From contig JAQPZY010001621.1 of the NCBI GenBank assembly GCA_029931535.1, positions 992,001-1,056,000 on the forward strand: a DNA stretch of 64,000 nucleotides. Direction: 5' to 3'. Origin of the DNA: Margaritifera margaritifera. Lineage: Eukaryota; Mollusca; Bivalvia; Unionida; Margaritiferidae. The position numbers were made by a program, and so were the translations under genes. Each line of letters starts with the position of its first letter. The stretch's first letter is position 1. The notes below the pieces were generated by a model. It was not told the DNA's origin and searched no databases. It was given only the letters and a program-made list of their open reading frames with translations. This document shows positions 13,401 through 28,400 of this stretch, piece by piece.

Positions 13401-16400
13401 CGTAATCTCGACTCACTGTAAGTGAAATGAATAGTATGTGAGACCAACTGAACACACTAAAAGAAGATAATGTTGGTGTGCGACAAGTTGCGAGTCTAAA
13501 ATGAAACATAATGCATTAGTCAATGAATCATCAAACCAGTTGTTCACTAATTAAATGTAGATTGAAACAGACTTCACAAGCATATCCAGAGATGAATGAA
13601 GAGACAATACCTACTCAAGAATCCGGAAAGAACAATATAATGAATAAAGAAACAATTATGGACACTTAATCGGCGTAGTGAAAAAGAAAAAAGGGCAGCA
13701 CTCATAAATGGAACAACAAATGCCCAAAACTCACAAGAAAGCTAATACTATGATCAAATATGCAATGGACTGAGGGTATAAATACTCTAGGAATACAGGA
13801 AGCTGTATTTAGATGCCAGACACACATTCTTGACACAAGAGAATGCAATATTTCTGAATAACATTTATTAAATGATCCGATCCATTATTTCATTGGAAAA
13901 AGGATGAAGGCTAGTTCACATGGGCCTTTGATATGGGAGCAGACTGGGTCTGTATTCATTCAAATTCTGAACTTTATGGAACTTTCCATCTAATGGGAGG
14001 ATGGCATTTTTATTATATGGACGAGGCTAAATTCCGTCTCAGAAAGGTAAGCTATGCAATAGCGACAGATAACGCCTTACTGTTAATAACACAAAGATTT
14101 AAGTCTTAATAGCTTACTAGATATGTTAGTATTCATCATCAGACTAGGTCAAATATAATATCTCCTTTATGATGGAGACAAAATTTCCCCTTGCACATGC
14201 TGAAAATTATAGAATCGTGTCATTAATTTGCTTTACTTTTCTCACATTCCTCTATGCTTTGAATTCAAAATATACAATTTTAACAAATCTGAACAAAATG
14301 TAAGTTTGCTGGAATAAGTGTTACTATGACTTACCTTGACAAGCACTGAGGATAAGATGTTGTAAGTGATCAAGTGCATTCTTCCGACCCTGAAAAATAT
14401 AGAGATGAGAAATGTCATGCTTCGTTGAAAAGTAAAATATAAGAAACTGCTTACTCAGGAGCATGGAAAATTTTATAAAATGAATGGGGCAGCCTGTTTG
14501 CCACCATGTTTGCTGCTGCCATTGTTATCCTGAAGCTTTAATATGTTTTTTGTTATATTGCCTATCATACCATTTTGACATTTTCATCTATTTGACCTTT
14601 GACCCCTATTACGGCCCCAGGGTTGGAGAAAAATGCTAAGAAAAGCTACACTAAAACAATCAGGTTAATTTGTAAATAAAAAAGTCATTGACTCATGCAT
14701 GAAAGTGGGTCACTCTGACCTAATTTACCCTATGGTGGTTCCAATAATGCCCAAGAATCAAGAACATTCTAATGAAGTTATGTGAAAACACTAGGCCAAC
14801 AACTGAAGTTATGGCAGGAAACTAACACTTCAACAATGGGAGTGACCTATAAAGAGCAAAGCCAGTAGGAAAAAACAAACCTGACCACTATGACCTTCTT
14901 TCCATTTTGAAGAGGAACAGAATCCCTTGACCAATTTCCATGAAGATATCAAGTCTAAAGCTGGAGTTAATTGAAAGAAAACAAATTATTAACAAATCCT
15001 TGGATAGATTGACCTGTAAATCACAAAGTCATTAGTGTAAACAAGAATGCCAGGGCCTGTATGTTAAGCTTGTCATCAAAGCACTGCTGTAAAACATGTG
15101 ACCTTGACCCCCAAGGCCAAAAGGTTGTGTGAGTATGTTCCAGAATGAATTGTCTTAGCTTCCTTAAAATTCATTCCAACTATGAAGAAAACCATCAAAG
15201 GTTTAGGAAATATATAAATGCGAATGAAAACCTTTAACCAAAACCTGAACACAAATTTTCTATGATCATGACCCCAAGGAAAAGGAGTAAGCAAACATGT
15301 AACAGAATGAATTGTCACAGCTTCATAATGATTCATGCTAAGTATGATGACATTCTATCAAGGGGTTTAGGAAACATATGCAAATAAAAACATTAATCAA
15401 AACCTTAACTTTTGACACTGCCACCGATGGAAAAATGACTGCCATGACTTGCTGGACAAAAAAGTAGATCACTGTGGCCTACTTTCCACTTGAGTACTAC
15501 TTGAGTAGCTCCCAATAATATGAGGAAGACCCTTACCAACTTCCATAAACATATCATGCATACAGCAGGAGATCTGCAAGTAAGACAAAGTACTTTAATG
15601 TTTGGGTTAACCTTTAAATAACTCATTCATGCATATATAGCAGGCCACTGTGATCTTTTTTGTCCTGCAGTAGTTCCCAGTGTAGCAAAGTGATATCCTG
15701 ACCAAATGGCATAAGAATACCATGCTTATGACTGAAGTTATGCCAGAAAACTAAACTTAACATCGGGGTTAACCTGTGAATAGCAGTCATTAGTGCATGA
15801 AAGATAGGTAACTGCAACTTTCTTTACCCTAAGGTGGTTCAGAATGATACATGATCCCTGGCCAAAGTCCTTAAAGATATGGCTATAACTTTAGGTAATG
15901 GCAGGAAAACAAAACTTTTACACTGTGAGAAAATTTGATTGCAGGAGAATCTGATAATAATGATAACTATGGGGTATGTCATAAGCTTTTCTGTACTTTA
16001 TACAGCTAACATGCTAAATTCTTGAATCTATATGCAACATAGGCAAGTTACAATATGTCATAAAGATTCTGACAATGGGGATGAAAAAATATAGTATCCA
16101 TATTTTAAACATGATATGTATGAAGGGTTTACATACCAGCGGAACTTCAGCTGCTGGGAATGCCTCCAGTACCTGACTGGAGCTAAGGTTGAGGTAGACA
16201 AGCTGTGGGCAGCTCTTCAGAAGTATCAATACATTCTCTGCCAGGATCTGTTGACCTATCAAACTGGAATAATAGTTTAAATTAAAATATTTCCTTTATC
16301 TGTTTTACTTTCAAATTATAGCACCTTATGCTAAGATTTCTTGATGGCATCGGTGGTTGTGTGAAGTGATTATTCAGTTAGAGGTAACAAAAGAATGTAA

Positions 16401-19400
16401 GGAAACCATCAATCCTAAATAAAGTACGACCAACCCTTGCATGTGACAACCATGGCAACTGATATAAAGTTAAATTATGCTCATTACACATAGATACCAA
16501 ATACATTAGGATTTTGCAAACCACTACTTCTTGTAAAAAAAATTAACAGTAGTCATGTTTACATTTCTAAAACTGTTTCACAAAAGAACATACTATCAAA
16601 GTTTAGGCTAAAACTGCAGGATATTTGGAAATTCATGATACAATTTCTTTCTTTCTTTCCCATTATTGAGATTTTTAAATACTGGACTAGATTTCAGCAA
16701 CAAAATGTAAGCCTACACTTTAAACTCAAGATCCAATTGAGACAATGATTGAATGAAATACAAGTACAATTTAAAAATGACCTTCAAATTTCCTTGGCAA
16801 AAACTTAAACTTCACAAAATATTTGTGAATTTATAAATATATATTCGATTTTGTGTCATCAGATATTCTAAATCTTAATATTTTAAAAAATAAAATCAAG
16901 CTTTACCCACCTAATATGTGTGAGATTCAGAGAGTGAGAATTACCAAGCTTTACCCACCTGATATGTGTGAGTTTCAGAGACTGAGAATTACCAAGCTTT
17001 ACCCACCTAATATGTGTGAGATTCAGAGAGTGAGAATTACCAAGCTTTACCCACCTGATATGTGTGAGATTCAGAGACTGAGAATTATCAGTATGTTGTA
17101 GAGCTATGAAGTCCAGGTTCTGGCAACTGAAATAAAAAATGACACTGATTATGGTTCAGATAACTGGTAAGTAAATGATATTCAATATACCATTATATTA
17201 TATTTGATTCAGAATAATATATTTAAATACAGATGCTATGCAAAGGCAATAAAATGAAATTCCTATTTTCTATAGAATTCAAAAACCAGAAATATGTTCA
17301 TATAACTCAAATGCCTTTTCACCTATTCTTTTCCAATGTATGAATTCCCTGACCAAAACACACAGGTCTGGTACCAGACAAATGGACAGACATATATGGG
17401 TAATACTATATGGTGGGAAATATAGTCATTTTTTGACTGGGCAGCAAAATGTAGAGTAAACCTAGTATCTATTCTATGTCACACACATAAGAAAATAAAT
17501 GTTATTTTTTGAGGCAAAAAGTTCATGTAAATTTACTGCATCACAGAACTCATTTCTATTGCTATTATAAAATGGCAGGATGACTCATGATATCTTGCAA
17601 AAGTTTCCCAAGTTACACTTTAGATAAACAGAAAATCAATTCCTTCAAAGTTTGCAAAATGTCAAGTTATGCTCTGAACAAAAACAAAACACAAACTGGG
17701 TTTTGAAAAACACACAAGTCCCCACTGCCGTAATGTTGTTAGTAGACTGCTCTACAGACTAATAAAGTCCAAGTCCAAAAAATTAAAAACTTTTGAAAAA
17801 CTCTAAATAAGTCATCTACATATGTATATAAATATGCATATGAAATTTTATTTGTCTACCTGAAGTGGTTTTCGCTTAATTGTGCTAACAAGGTTTTTGT
17901 CAAAAAGTACAGGTAAATAAATTCAAAAATGTGTTTTAAAGAAATTGTCATAATAGCCTGAAAAATCAAAATTTGATTCGTCTTCCTCAAGTGGTTTGCA
18001 CTTAATCATGCTAAGAAGGTGTTAGTCAAAAAAAGAATATGTCCAAAAAATTCAAAAATGTGTTTTAAAAAAATGTAATGGCTAGAAAATATACTCAGGT
18101 CATCTACATATGAATACAAATATGCCTACCAAATTACATTTGTCTACATCACATAGTTTTTCCTTGAATGTGTTAAGTTAAGAAGGTTTGTAACAAAAAT
18201 TTACAAGTCCAAAAAAGTTCAAAAATGTGTTTAAAAAAATGAAAAAGCTGTAATGTCCTGAAAATCTAAACAGGTCTTCTACTTATGACTTTAATAAATG
18301 TAAAGTATCATGGATCTAAGTTAAATAGTTTTCATGCTATTGTGCTAAAATGGATTCAGGATGGACTTGCAGACTGACAGCAGCAAAACAATATGCCACT
18401 TTCTGCTATCACAGTGGGGCGTAAAAACAAATTCACAAGAAGCAAAGCCTATAAAACATATTTACAATGCACAGCACATACTTAAGAATCAAACACAGTT
18501 TGCCAGTTGGTTGTTTGAATCTACTAACTCACACAGAGAATACATGCTCCACTGATAATACATGTGTATCTCTAATCATAAAATTGATACATCATGAATA
18601 AGTTCAAAACTAGAAATGTGTTCATGGGTATGGATACCCAACAATATGCCTGAAAACTGACCTAACAAGCAAATTCAGTGAATGTTTGTCCCCCACCTAC
18701 TGTGGTGAGGTCATCAAAAGTATACAATGATGAAATCTGACTGTGACCATTCAAACAGAACTGTCAAGTTACTAGACCGACATAGAAAATAACCAGTTTC
18801 ATGTCTTTGTCTCAAAAGGGCATTTAGAGTAAAAGTGCTGAAAAGGGGAAGAAACTGATCAGTGACCTTGACCATGGAGACAAAACCTTGACTCTGATAC
18901 ATGAGATACCCTCAAATAGAGAAGCATAAGTGTACTATGGTTCATCCCTGAAGCTCAAACAGCTTTAAGATATAAAGTAAAACCCAAAGCAACAGTGAAA
19001 TACATATACATGTGACCTTGACCTTGAAGACAGGACTCCAAATGAGGAATGCAACACATGTTCTAGTGACATTATACAAGTGATCCACCCCCAATACAGT
19101 ATATGACAAATATAGCAAATTTCATTGCTTAATCTCCACTAGATCTAATGTTAAAGAATGGAAAGGAAAGTATGAAGGAGAACTTAAAAATATGACTCAT
19201 GACCGCAACCTTGAAAAGTGGTATGCAACACACCTTCTATTGATGATGTATAAGTAGATCAAGTTTCATCTCTAATTGGCTTTTAAATTATTGACAGAAA
19301 ATGAAAATATGAAAAAATTCAAATACCAACTCTTGATCATGACCTCGAAGATGTGACCCCCCATGTAGCACACAATACACTTTCTAATGATAATGCATAT

Positions 19401-22400
19401 GTATCCCAAGTGTCATCTCTAAAGCTCAAAAGGCTCTAAAGATATAGAGCATAAATGACAGTGTGGTGGACAACTTAAAATACTGCATTGTGACCTTGAC
19501 CTTGAGATAGGACCACCAATGTAGTATACACCACACCATCTAATAATGATATATAAGTATACTAAGTTTCATTCCTTAATATCAAACAGCTCAGAAGTTG
19601 TAGATTGAAATGGAAAACTGAAAATATTAATTTGTAACCTTGACCTTGAAGATGTGATCTCCAATGTAGTAGACAACACATATTCAAATGATGATGTATA
19701 AATATTCCAAGTTTCATCCCTTAATCTTAAACAGCTCCACCAGTATACAGTGGAATGGAAAGTGTGATGAAAAACTTATAATATTGAGTAATGACCATGA
19801 CCTTGAAAATAGGACTCCCAATGTGGTAAACACCACACCTTCTAACCATGATTATAAGTATACCAAGTTTCATCGTTTAATATCAAACAGCTCTAAAGTT
19901 ATAGAGTGGAATGGATAGAAAGCGTGAGGGAAGACTTCAAATACTGAGCAGTAACCTTGATTTTGAAGATAAAGCCTCCAGTGTGGTTCATGACACACTG
20001 TTTAATGATGATATATAAATATACCAAGTTTCATTCTTTAATCATAAATGGATTGAAAGTTATAGAGCAGAAAGGATGGTGCAAGGAAAACTTAAAATAC
20101 TGAACTGTGACCTTTAGGACCTCAATGTTCCTCTAAAAAGTGTCAAATAAACCCAACAATCAAGAAACACAAATATACCTGTAACGCAAAAACTTTAAGC
20201 AAAACATTAATGCATATTTTCTATTACTGTGACATTAACCCTAGGTCAAAGGGGTGAACCACTGTGTCACAGAATCAATCGCCTTTGCTTCATAATGATT
20301 CATTCCAAGTAGGAACTGAATATATCAAGAGATTTGGAATATATAAGCAAATGAAAAACTTACCAAAACCTTAACACAAAAGGTGTCATTGGACAAGCCA
20401 GTTCTTGACAAAAGAACAATGGTCTTATGGTTCTTCTCGCCCTAACGTCAAGAACATTGTTATCAGGTTGAGAACACACACCATCTCTGAAGTGGGCGTG
20501 GACAAAAACAAAGATGGCAGAACATGATGAGTGTGATGTGTCATGCTTCCTGTTGTGAGAGTAACTTTGGTTGTTAGGAGAAACAAACCCAAGAACATAT
20601 GACAATGTGTACTTGACATTTTGGGCAAAAATCCTGGAACAGGCCACCCAGAGATGGCCAATATATCTATGACTGGTACTTTGACACCAATGTCAAAATG
20701 TCTGACAAGTGTGTCACAGAATAAATTGTCACTAATAATGACTTGATAAAAAGGACCTAATTTGTCATTCTTTAAGTAATTTTTGGATAAAAGATAGTAA
20801 AATTAATGGATCCAATCACTGTATGGCTGGGATTGATTCACAATTTTTCAAACTGATTATCAGTTGAAAAATTACCCATGATAACTGACTATCAGTTGAA
20901 AAATTACCCATGATAACTGATTATCAGTTTAAAAATTACCCATAACTGATTATCAGTTGAAAATTACCCATTATAACTGATTATGAGTTAATGATGTCCA
21001 TAACACATTTAAGTTATGAACAACATAGCAGAACACCCACTGATCATCTGTTATTTGGATACTTGAAATAAATGTTTAACGAAATTATACACAAAATACA
21101 CGATGTTAAAACAATAATTGATAGTATGTTGTATTGTCAAAAACCTGATTAAATCAATTTATCGGAACAGCCCTGGAGAAATTTAATGAGACCATATTTC
21201 ATAATTGTGATACAAAACTACAGACTAACACAAAATACCATAATAAATAAACTTCCATACCTGTCTACATGTAGCTTCTTTAGTGAACTACAATTAGACA
21301 CCAGATCTTTCACTGCTGATATGTGTACATGTGGGTTTTCTACCAGCTTGATCTCCTGTAGAACAATACATTTGGCTGCTATTGCCTCCACTGAAAGGTG
21401 ATAAAAATAAAAGTCAAATTAAGTAGTTTGGCTTGCAATAAACATTGTCTTTATGACCTTGACTGTTTTCCTTTAACCATTTGACCTATGTAACGATTGA
21501 AAACATCAATGTCCCCAAAAGTGTCAGGTCTTATACATTTTTACACTGATGTAAACTAAAAAGATATCATTATTAAACAAAGACACTGCAAGCAACAATA
21601 AAAATGGACACAAACGTGCTGGCCAAACTGTATGATTGCTGCATTTTGCTTTTTGAGACATGTGTCTCTGCCAACATCAAAAAACATACATGTTTAACTA
21701 CATGTATCAAAACACTTCAAAAAGTGCTGTTTGAAGATTCAACATGTTGTGCTGAAACAGTCACAGGGAAAGTCTGCTGAAACAGTCACAGGGAAATTCT
21801 GCTAAAATGGTCACAAGGAAAGTCTGCTGAAATGGTCACAGGGAAAGTCAGCTGAAACAGTCATAGAGAAAGCCTGCTGAAACGGTCACAGGGAAAGTCA
21901 GCTGAAACAGTCATAGAGAAAGCCTGCTGAAATGGTCACAGGGTGTGTCAGCTGAAACAGTCATAGAGAAAGCCTGCTGAAACGGTCACAGGGAAAGTCT
22001 GCTCAAAAGTAGCATTCAGATAGTAAGCATAAGCTAAGTCATTCCAAATCCTGAATATTCAAATGATTCATTCATCCAAACTAACTGTATAAATCAAAAG
22101 TACTGTTACTCTCTTCCATATATTTCAATCAATAAACTTGAGTATCTTAACTACATTAAATATCTGCCAATAAGCTTGAAATTTTAGTTACACTGTATAT
22201 TTAATTCTATATTCTGTTTATACTAACTGACTGATACCACCTACTGCAAACCATAAATACCAAAATAAATTATAATACAAATCAAAAGTTAATTTCCATT
22301 TTTCATCTATTAATTTGCAGATCTGGAAAGACAGCAAAGAGAAACAAAATAGACATAATGCATTCCATACCTGCTCGATCTGTGATTTCATGCACATACA

Positions 22401-25400
22401 GGCTGATTGACAGTAACTTTGGGCAAAGCTGGAGGGCTCTGAGAATAAATTTATCTGCTCCTGTAATATTTTCAATAACTTCCATGACATCCTCATGAGT
22501 ATTTGGAGATTCTGTGATCACATCACCAAATATCAGGATCTCTGAAACAAAAAACTTACAACACTGATCACATTACCAAATATCAGGGTCTCTGAATTGG
22601 TGATTACATCACAAAATATCAGGATCTCTGAAACAAAAAACTTACAACACTGATCACATTACCAAATATCAGGGTCTCCAAATTTGTGATCACATCACAA
22701 AATATCAGGATCACTGAAACAAAAAACTTACAACACTGATCACATTACCAAATATCAGGGTCTCTGAATTTGTGATCACATCACCAAAATATCAGGATCT
22801 CTGAAACAAAAAACCTATTACAGTTATCACATCACCAAATATCAGGATCTCTGAAACAAAAAAACTTATAACAGTGATCACATCACCACATATCAGGATA
22901 TCTGAAATAAAAAACTTATAAATTGATCAATTTTGGATGGTTATTATCTGCAAAAGACAGATATGCTTGTGTGTCATGTTTGGATATTCACCCTGCTACA
23001 ATGTACCTACTCCATGATGTATTCATGGCTAAAGTTTGTTATGCTTGTGCTCTCAACTTCATTGTTGAATCAATGTTCTTCTTTAAATGAAAAGGCATCA
23101 AATGCACCTTGTTCCACCATATTCTTTCATCAGAAATACATACTGAGTTGCTTGAATACAGGGCTAAAACTAGCATTTAAATGCTCAACTGGTAACCGAC
23201 ATATGTAAGCTTGTGAAAGCAAATTTATACATGTATTGAAACTGTGGAGTGGAAAGAAAAGCTTGTAGCACATAGATGACACAGTGTCTATTATGCCTAA
23301 CAAAATAATATCTGTTTATCTTGTTTCATGATAAAAAGCATGAGGCCCAAGTGGGTCTAAAACAACTCACCTGACTGACATAACTTAACAGTTGACCATG
23401 TCACTAAGCAGGCTTATGTAGTATTGTAATGAGACAACCAATGTAAACTATCTCACAAACATTATATCTTGCTGATTTGACCTATTTTACTATATCCTTA
23501 TTAAAAAAAAGTCTAAAGATAAATGCATAATTAATATGCAGTCTCGCGACCATAACAGAACTCATCCAAGATCTTGATGATATAAACCCATTCACCAAAT
23601 TTGATAGAAAGTGGATATAGTTTCTAGATCTAGAAAGGTACCAAGCTCAGCCAATCAGATGCAAGGTATCTCATTAATATGCACATATCTCACTTACTAT
23701 GGAACCTGTCTACAACAATGATAATATAAACTTACTGACCAAGGTGGAGCAAAATCCAATTGGAATTTGGTCTCCAGAGTGGTAAAAAGCTTAACCAATC
23801 ACACATAAAACATTACCTCATTAATATCCATAACTCTAGCTCATAATCAAACTAATTCAACATCTTGATTATATAAGGCTATTTAACAACTTTTATCAAA
23901 ATCTGTTCAGAAGTATAGTTGTTAGAATGCTGACATGCTCTGCCAATCAGATGAAGAGTCACATCATTAGTATGCATGAACTTCGGTCATAATCATACTC
24001 AACCAAGATCTTGATGACATAGGCATACTTACCAAGTTTGATCAAATCCTATCAAAAATACAGTCTCTAGAGTGGTAAAAAGACAGACAATCAGATGCAA
24101 GATCACCTCATAAATATGCATATGACTCACTCATAATAAAAATCATCCAACATCTTGGCAATTTTAGCCTATTTACCAAGTTTCATTAAAAGTAGAAAAA
24201 AAAAAAATACAGTTTCTCAAATAGTAAGAAGCTCAGCCGATCATATGCAAGATCACCTCATTAATATGTGTAGATCTTGCTCATAATAAAACACATTATA
24301 TATCTTCATGATATAAGCCTATGTACCAAGTTTGATCAAAACTGGATCAGAAATACAGTCTTCAAAAGTGATAACAAGCTCATCCAATCACATGCAAGAT
24401 TGCCTCATTACTATGCATGGATCCTGCACATTATCAAACTCATGCAAGATCTTGATCATATAAGCCTACAATTGAAGTCTGATCAAAATCAGATCAAGAA
24501 TATGACTTCAAGACTGGTACATAGCTCAGCCAATCAGATGCAAGATCACCTCATTAATATGCATGGATCTTGCTCATGATTGAACTGATCCAAAACCTTG
24601 AAGATGCAAGCCTATATTCCAAGTCTGATCAAAGTCAGATCAGAAATACAGCCTCCAGAGTGGTAACACCTCAGCCAATCAGATGCAAGACATTACCCTC
24701 ATTAATATATGTGAATCTCACTCATTTACAAAATTGTCCAATATCTTAAAGATATAAGCAAATATTCCAAGTTTGATCAAAACTGGATCAGAAATATGGC
24801 CTCCAGAGTGGCAACAAGATCAGCCAATCAGATGCAAAATCACCTGATTAATATGTGTGGATCTCACTCATTATCAATCTGTTCCCAGATTTTGATGATA
24901 TAAGCCCATATTCAGATCAGATGAGAAATATGGACTCCAGAGAGGTAACAAGCAATTGCTGACAGACAGACAATGGATGATGGACTACACACTATAAATG
25001 ATGCATGATGGACTACACACTATAAATGATGCATGATGGACTACACACTATAAATGATGCATGATGGACTACACACTATAATGATGCATGATGGACTACC
25101 CACTATAAATGATGCATGATGGACTACACACTATAAATGATGCATGATGGACTACACACTATAATGATACATGATGGACTACACACTATAAATGATGCAT
25201 GATGGACTACACACTATAAATGATGCACAATAGATGCAGGGCCATACCATAAGCTCACTTGGGCTTTTGGCCAGTTGAGCTATAAAATAAAATGGGAGAA
25301 GTGACTTCTTCCTCTAGGCAAAAATGATAAATGTGTGAAAGAGTTCAGGGAGTTCAATTAAATTTAGTTTTCATTGGTGAATATACATATATACTAAAAA

Positions 25401-28400
25401 AGAATATACTTTGGTCAAAAGAAGGATATCTTCTACATGGTCCACAACAGAATAAATTGTAATTTATGACCTGCTCAAATTTTTTAATTTAAAATGTACT
25501 GAATGAATAGAATGATAAGTCTTTTGAAAGAAAATGACAGCCTTTTGAAAATCTCTGTTGATGAGACTGATGAAAACAATTCAGGTAACAGCAATATCTT
25601 GCGAATAAACACAAGTGTTTTATGAAGCAATTAAGAACTATGCAACAACAAAAAAAGCAATTAAAAACTTAGCAAAAAAATATACTTAAGGATTTGTCCT
25701 TTTTCAATAATGTATTTATCTCTATATTCATTTCTTTTCTTTCTTTTCTTATTTTCACCTGATGTTTTTGGTGTGAATGGTTTATCCATAACCTGTGACG
25801 ATTCAAATCAAACAATATATAAAGTATTTGGAATACTTTGGATGTTACACTCTGGATCACATTAAACATTCCCATGGTTTATCAACACCTTGTCTTTTGG
25901 AATAAAACGAAAAAGGCTGGTGGTAATCTATTTTGTCTTTCAAGTCACCATACCACATAAACCAACCCATGCAAAGCAGCAGATGATTATGTAATAGGTT
26001 TAGCTGGGGAGTTTGTAGCACAGGTTATCAATGGGACCAATTAATACTGGAGTTTGACATACATTTATAGTATTGAAACTGGTATTTTGTTTTGTAATTA
26101 ACTTTTGTATTTTTTTTTTTTTTAAATAGACAAAACAATCAACTCTCATGTAATTACTAGTAACTGATAAGAAGGACCCTTTGTGTCACAAAGGCCCTAG
26201 CTCTGAATGTGCGATATGATACAAGCTAGGAACCTATACCTACAAAAGGTGCCTCAGGGAGCTTGGATTATAGAGAAATGTAGTAGGAAGTATTTATCCT
26301 AAGAAGGTACAACTCCAAAGCTGATTTTCTACCTTAGGGTCATCTCAAAATCAGAAGATGAAAAAGAAATCACTGTAAAAAACATGTGCCTTCTCTATCT
26401 AATATGCGAGTCTGATCGCTTTTTCAACTGCTAGTTTGAGCTCTGATGAGTAACATCTTTTCGATTTTAAGGAATCTGCAATGTCTTCTTTTGCTATTAC
26501 CGTATATACTCGTGTATAAGTCAAGCATAATGTGCCGGCAGATCAGGGTCTATGTTGTTTGTTCTACTGATTAGTCCTTACAAACTGCATAGACCCAGAT
26601 CTGCCAGCGCATTATGTGATGGCAGATCTGGGTCTATGCAGTTGGTATTAGCTTATACACAAGTATATACAGTACATTTTTAAATATTTACACAGAAACC
26701 AATTTTTCTCACAAAAATGCAATGACTATTACTGTGATTCTATTATGTCTTATTTTCAATTTATAAGTACATGTACATTCATATAGCCTGCAATTATGGC
26801 CAAAAATAATTTTTTCCTTTTCTTCCAAAATTTGCACAAACTTGTTGGAATTTGAGACTCATTCAATTCCAGTTGTCAGTATGCTTACCTGCTCTGGGGA
26901 TTCTTCTCAGTATGCTCAGTATCTTTTCTGCAGCAGGAACAGCACAATGCCGAAAATCCAGTACTCTCATTTGATGCCTATGAAAGCAAAAATTTAAAAT
27001 ATCTAAGAATAAGTTTCAGGTTTTGTGACGAAAATAAAACTAAACCAACTTCTGAGAAAGTAGACAGTCAACATTTAGAGTCAGAGGCAAGGCAAGTGAA
27101 AATTTAAATGTTGCAGGGTGATTTAACTTTTCTTTCCTGGCAATTATGAAACTGCACTTGAAAGACTTCAGATTGATATGGTGTCAAAAAATTGGCTAAT
27201 TTAAGTTACCAGGTATTTTTGTCCTGCTTAAACAATCTCTAGCACATATGATTCAAGAATGAATGCAATGCAAAATCCATGACTCCAGTAAATTTATTTT
27301 GTAATATAGCTGGGGTAGAAAAATTCATTGCCCCAGGGATAGGGACAAATCAAAATAATTGCTGCACAACCATTTTTACCAAGGCGAATGACTGGTCGGG
27401 CATGCATAAACTATTGCTAAAAAATTATAATATTAAAAATTTTATAATGAAATTTTATATATTTTCCAGTGACAAACCATTTGATCATTAATCTGGGTGC
27501 CTGAATTATCTCCATGCAATCTGTAGTTGAGTGTTGGGTGAATGTTATATTGGTAAGAGGTCACACTAATCCACAGGTGTGGGCTACTAATTATCTGATT
27601 AAGTAATCAAAGTTAATATTGCCAATTATTCAGGATGAGTCTTTAAGGAACAATACTCGTAAATGTTTGTCTTTTTTGTCAACATACAGACACACGGTAG
27701 TGGTTTCTTTAATCTTTGGCTTGATACGCTGAATACCTATGATATATCTCATTGGTATGTTGAAGAAATGAGTGTTTCGTTCATGAGCATGTGACAGTTG
27801 TTTCTGTTGGCTGACTTTAGCTAATGGAATATGGGAAGTTTTAAGAACTGAACAAACTATCATTGTTGTTGAATAGAATATTAAATAGGCTTGTTAGGTA
27901 ATGGCTACTGTATAAACAAAAATCCCACATGGAAAGCTTTACAGTTTTTACCTGCCATTTTAGACGCTGGACTAAAAATAGTATTGGATTAAAAATTACA
28001 TGAACCGTAATGATGCAAACTCAAACAAATACAATTAAAAATGACATGAACCGTAATGATGCAAACTCAAACAAATACAATTAAAAATGACATGAACCGT
28101 AATGATGCAAACTCAAACAAATACAATTAAAAATGACATGAACCGTAATGATGTAAACTCAAACAAATACAATTAAAAATGACATGAACCGTAATGATGC
28201 AAACTCAAACAAATACAAAATAGGGATACATTTCAGGCTGGGGGTGGCCCAACTAATGCAAAGCTGACAGATGACAAGACACCATAAAGAAAAAACCTGA
28301 AATTTTTTATTATTCTTTTATTTACTGATCTAAAATAGATTAAACAAATGTGTTATTCCTGCTGATTATCAGTCATAAAAATGAAACAATGGAAAAAGTG

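Noticed and set aside
16853..17101. Plus-strand ORF with four 16-residue repeats (LYPPNMCEIQRVRITK-like)
   Set aside because: It is the antisense reading of the 48-bp repeat that contains the minus-strand exon border.
20840..25235. CRISPR-like regularly spaced repeats
   Set aside because: These are head-to-tail minisatellites without unique spacers, in a eukaryotic intron.
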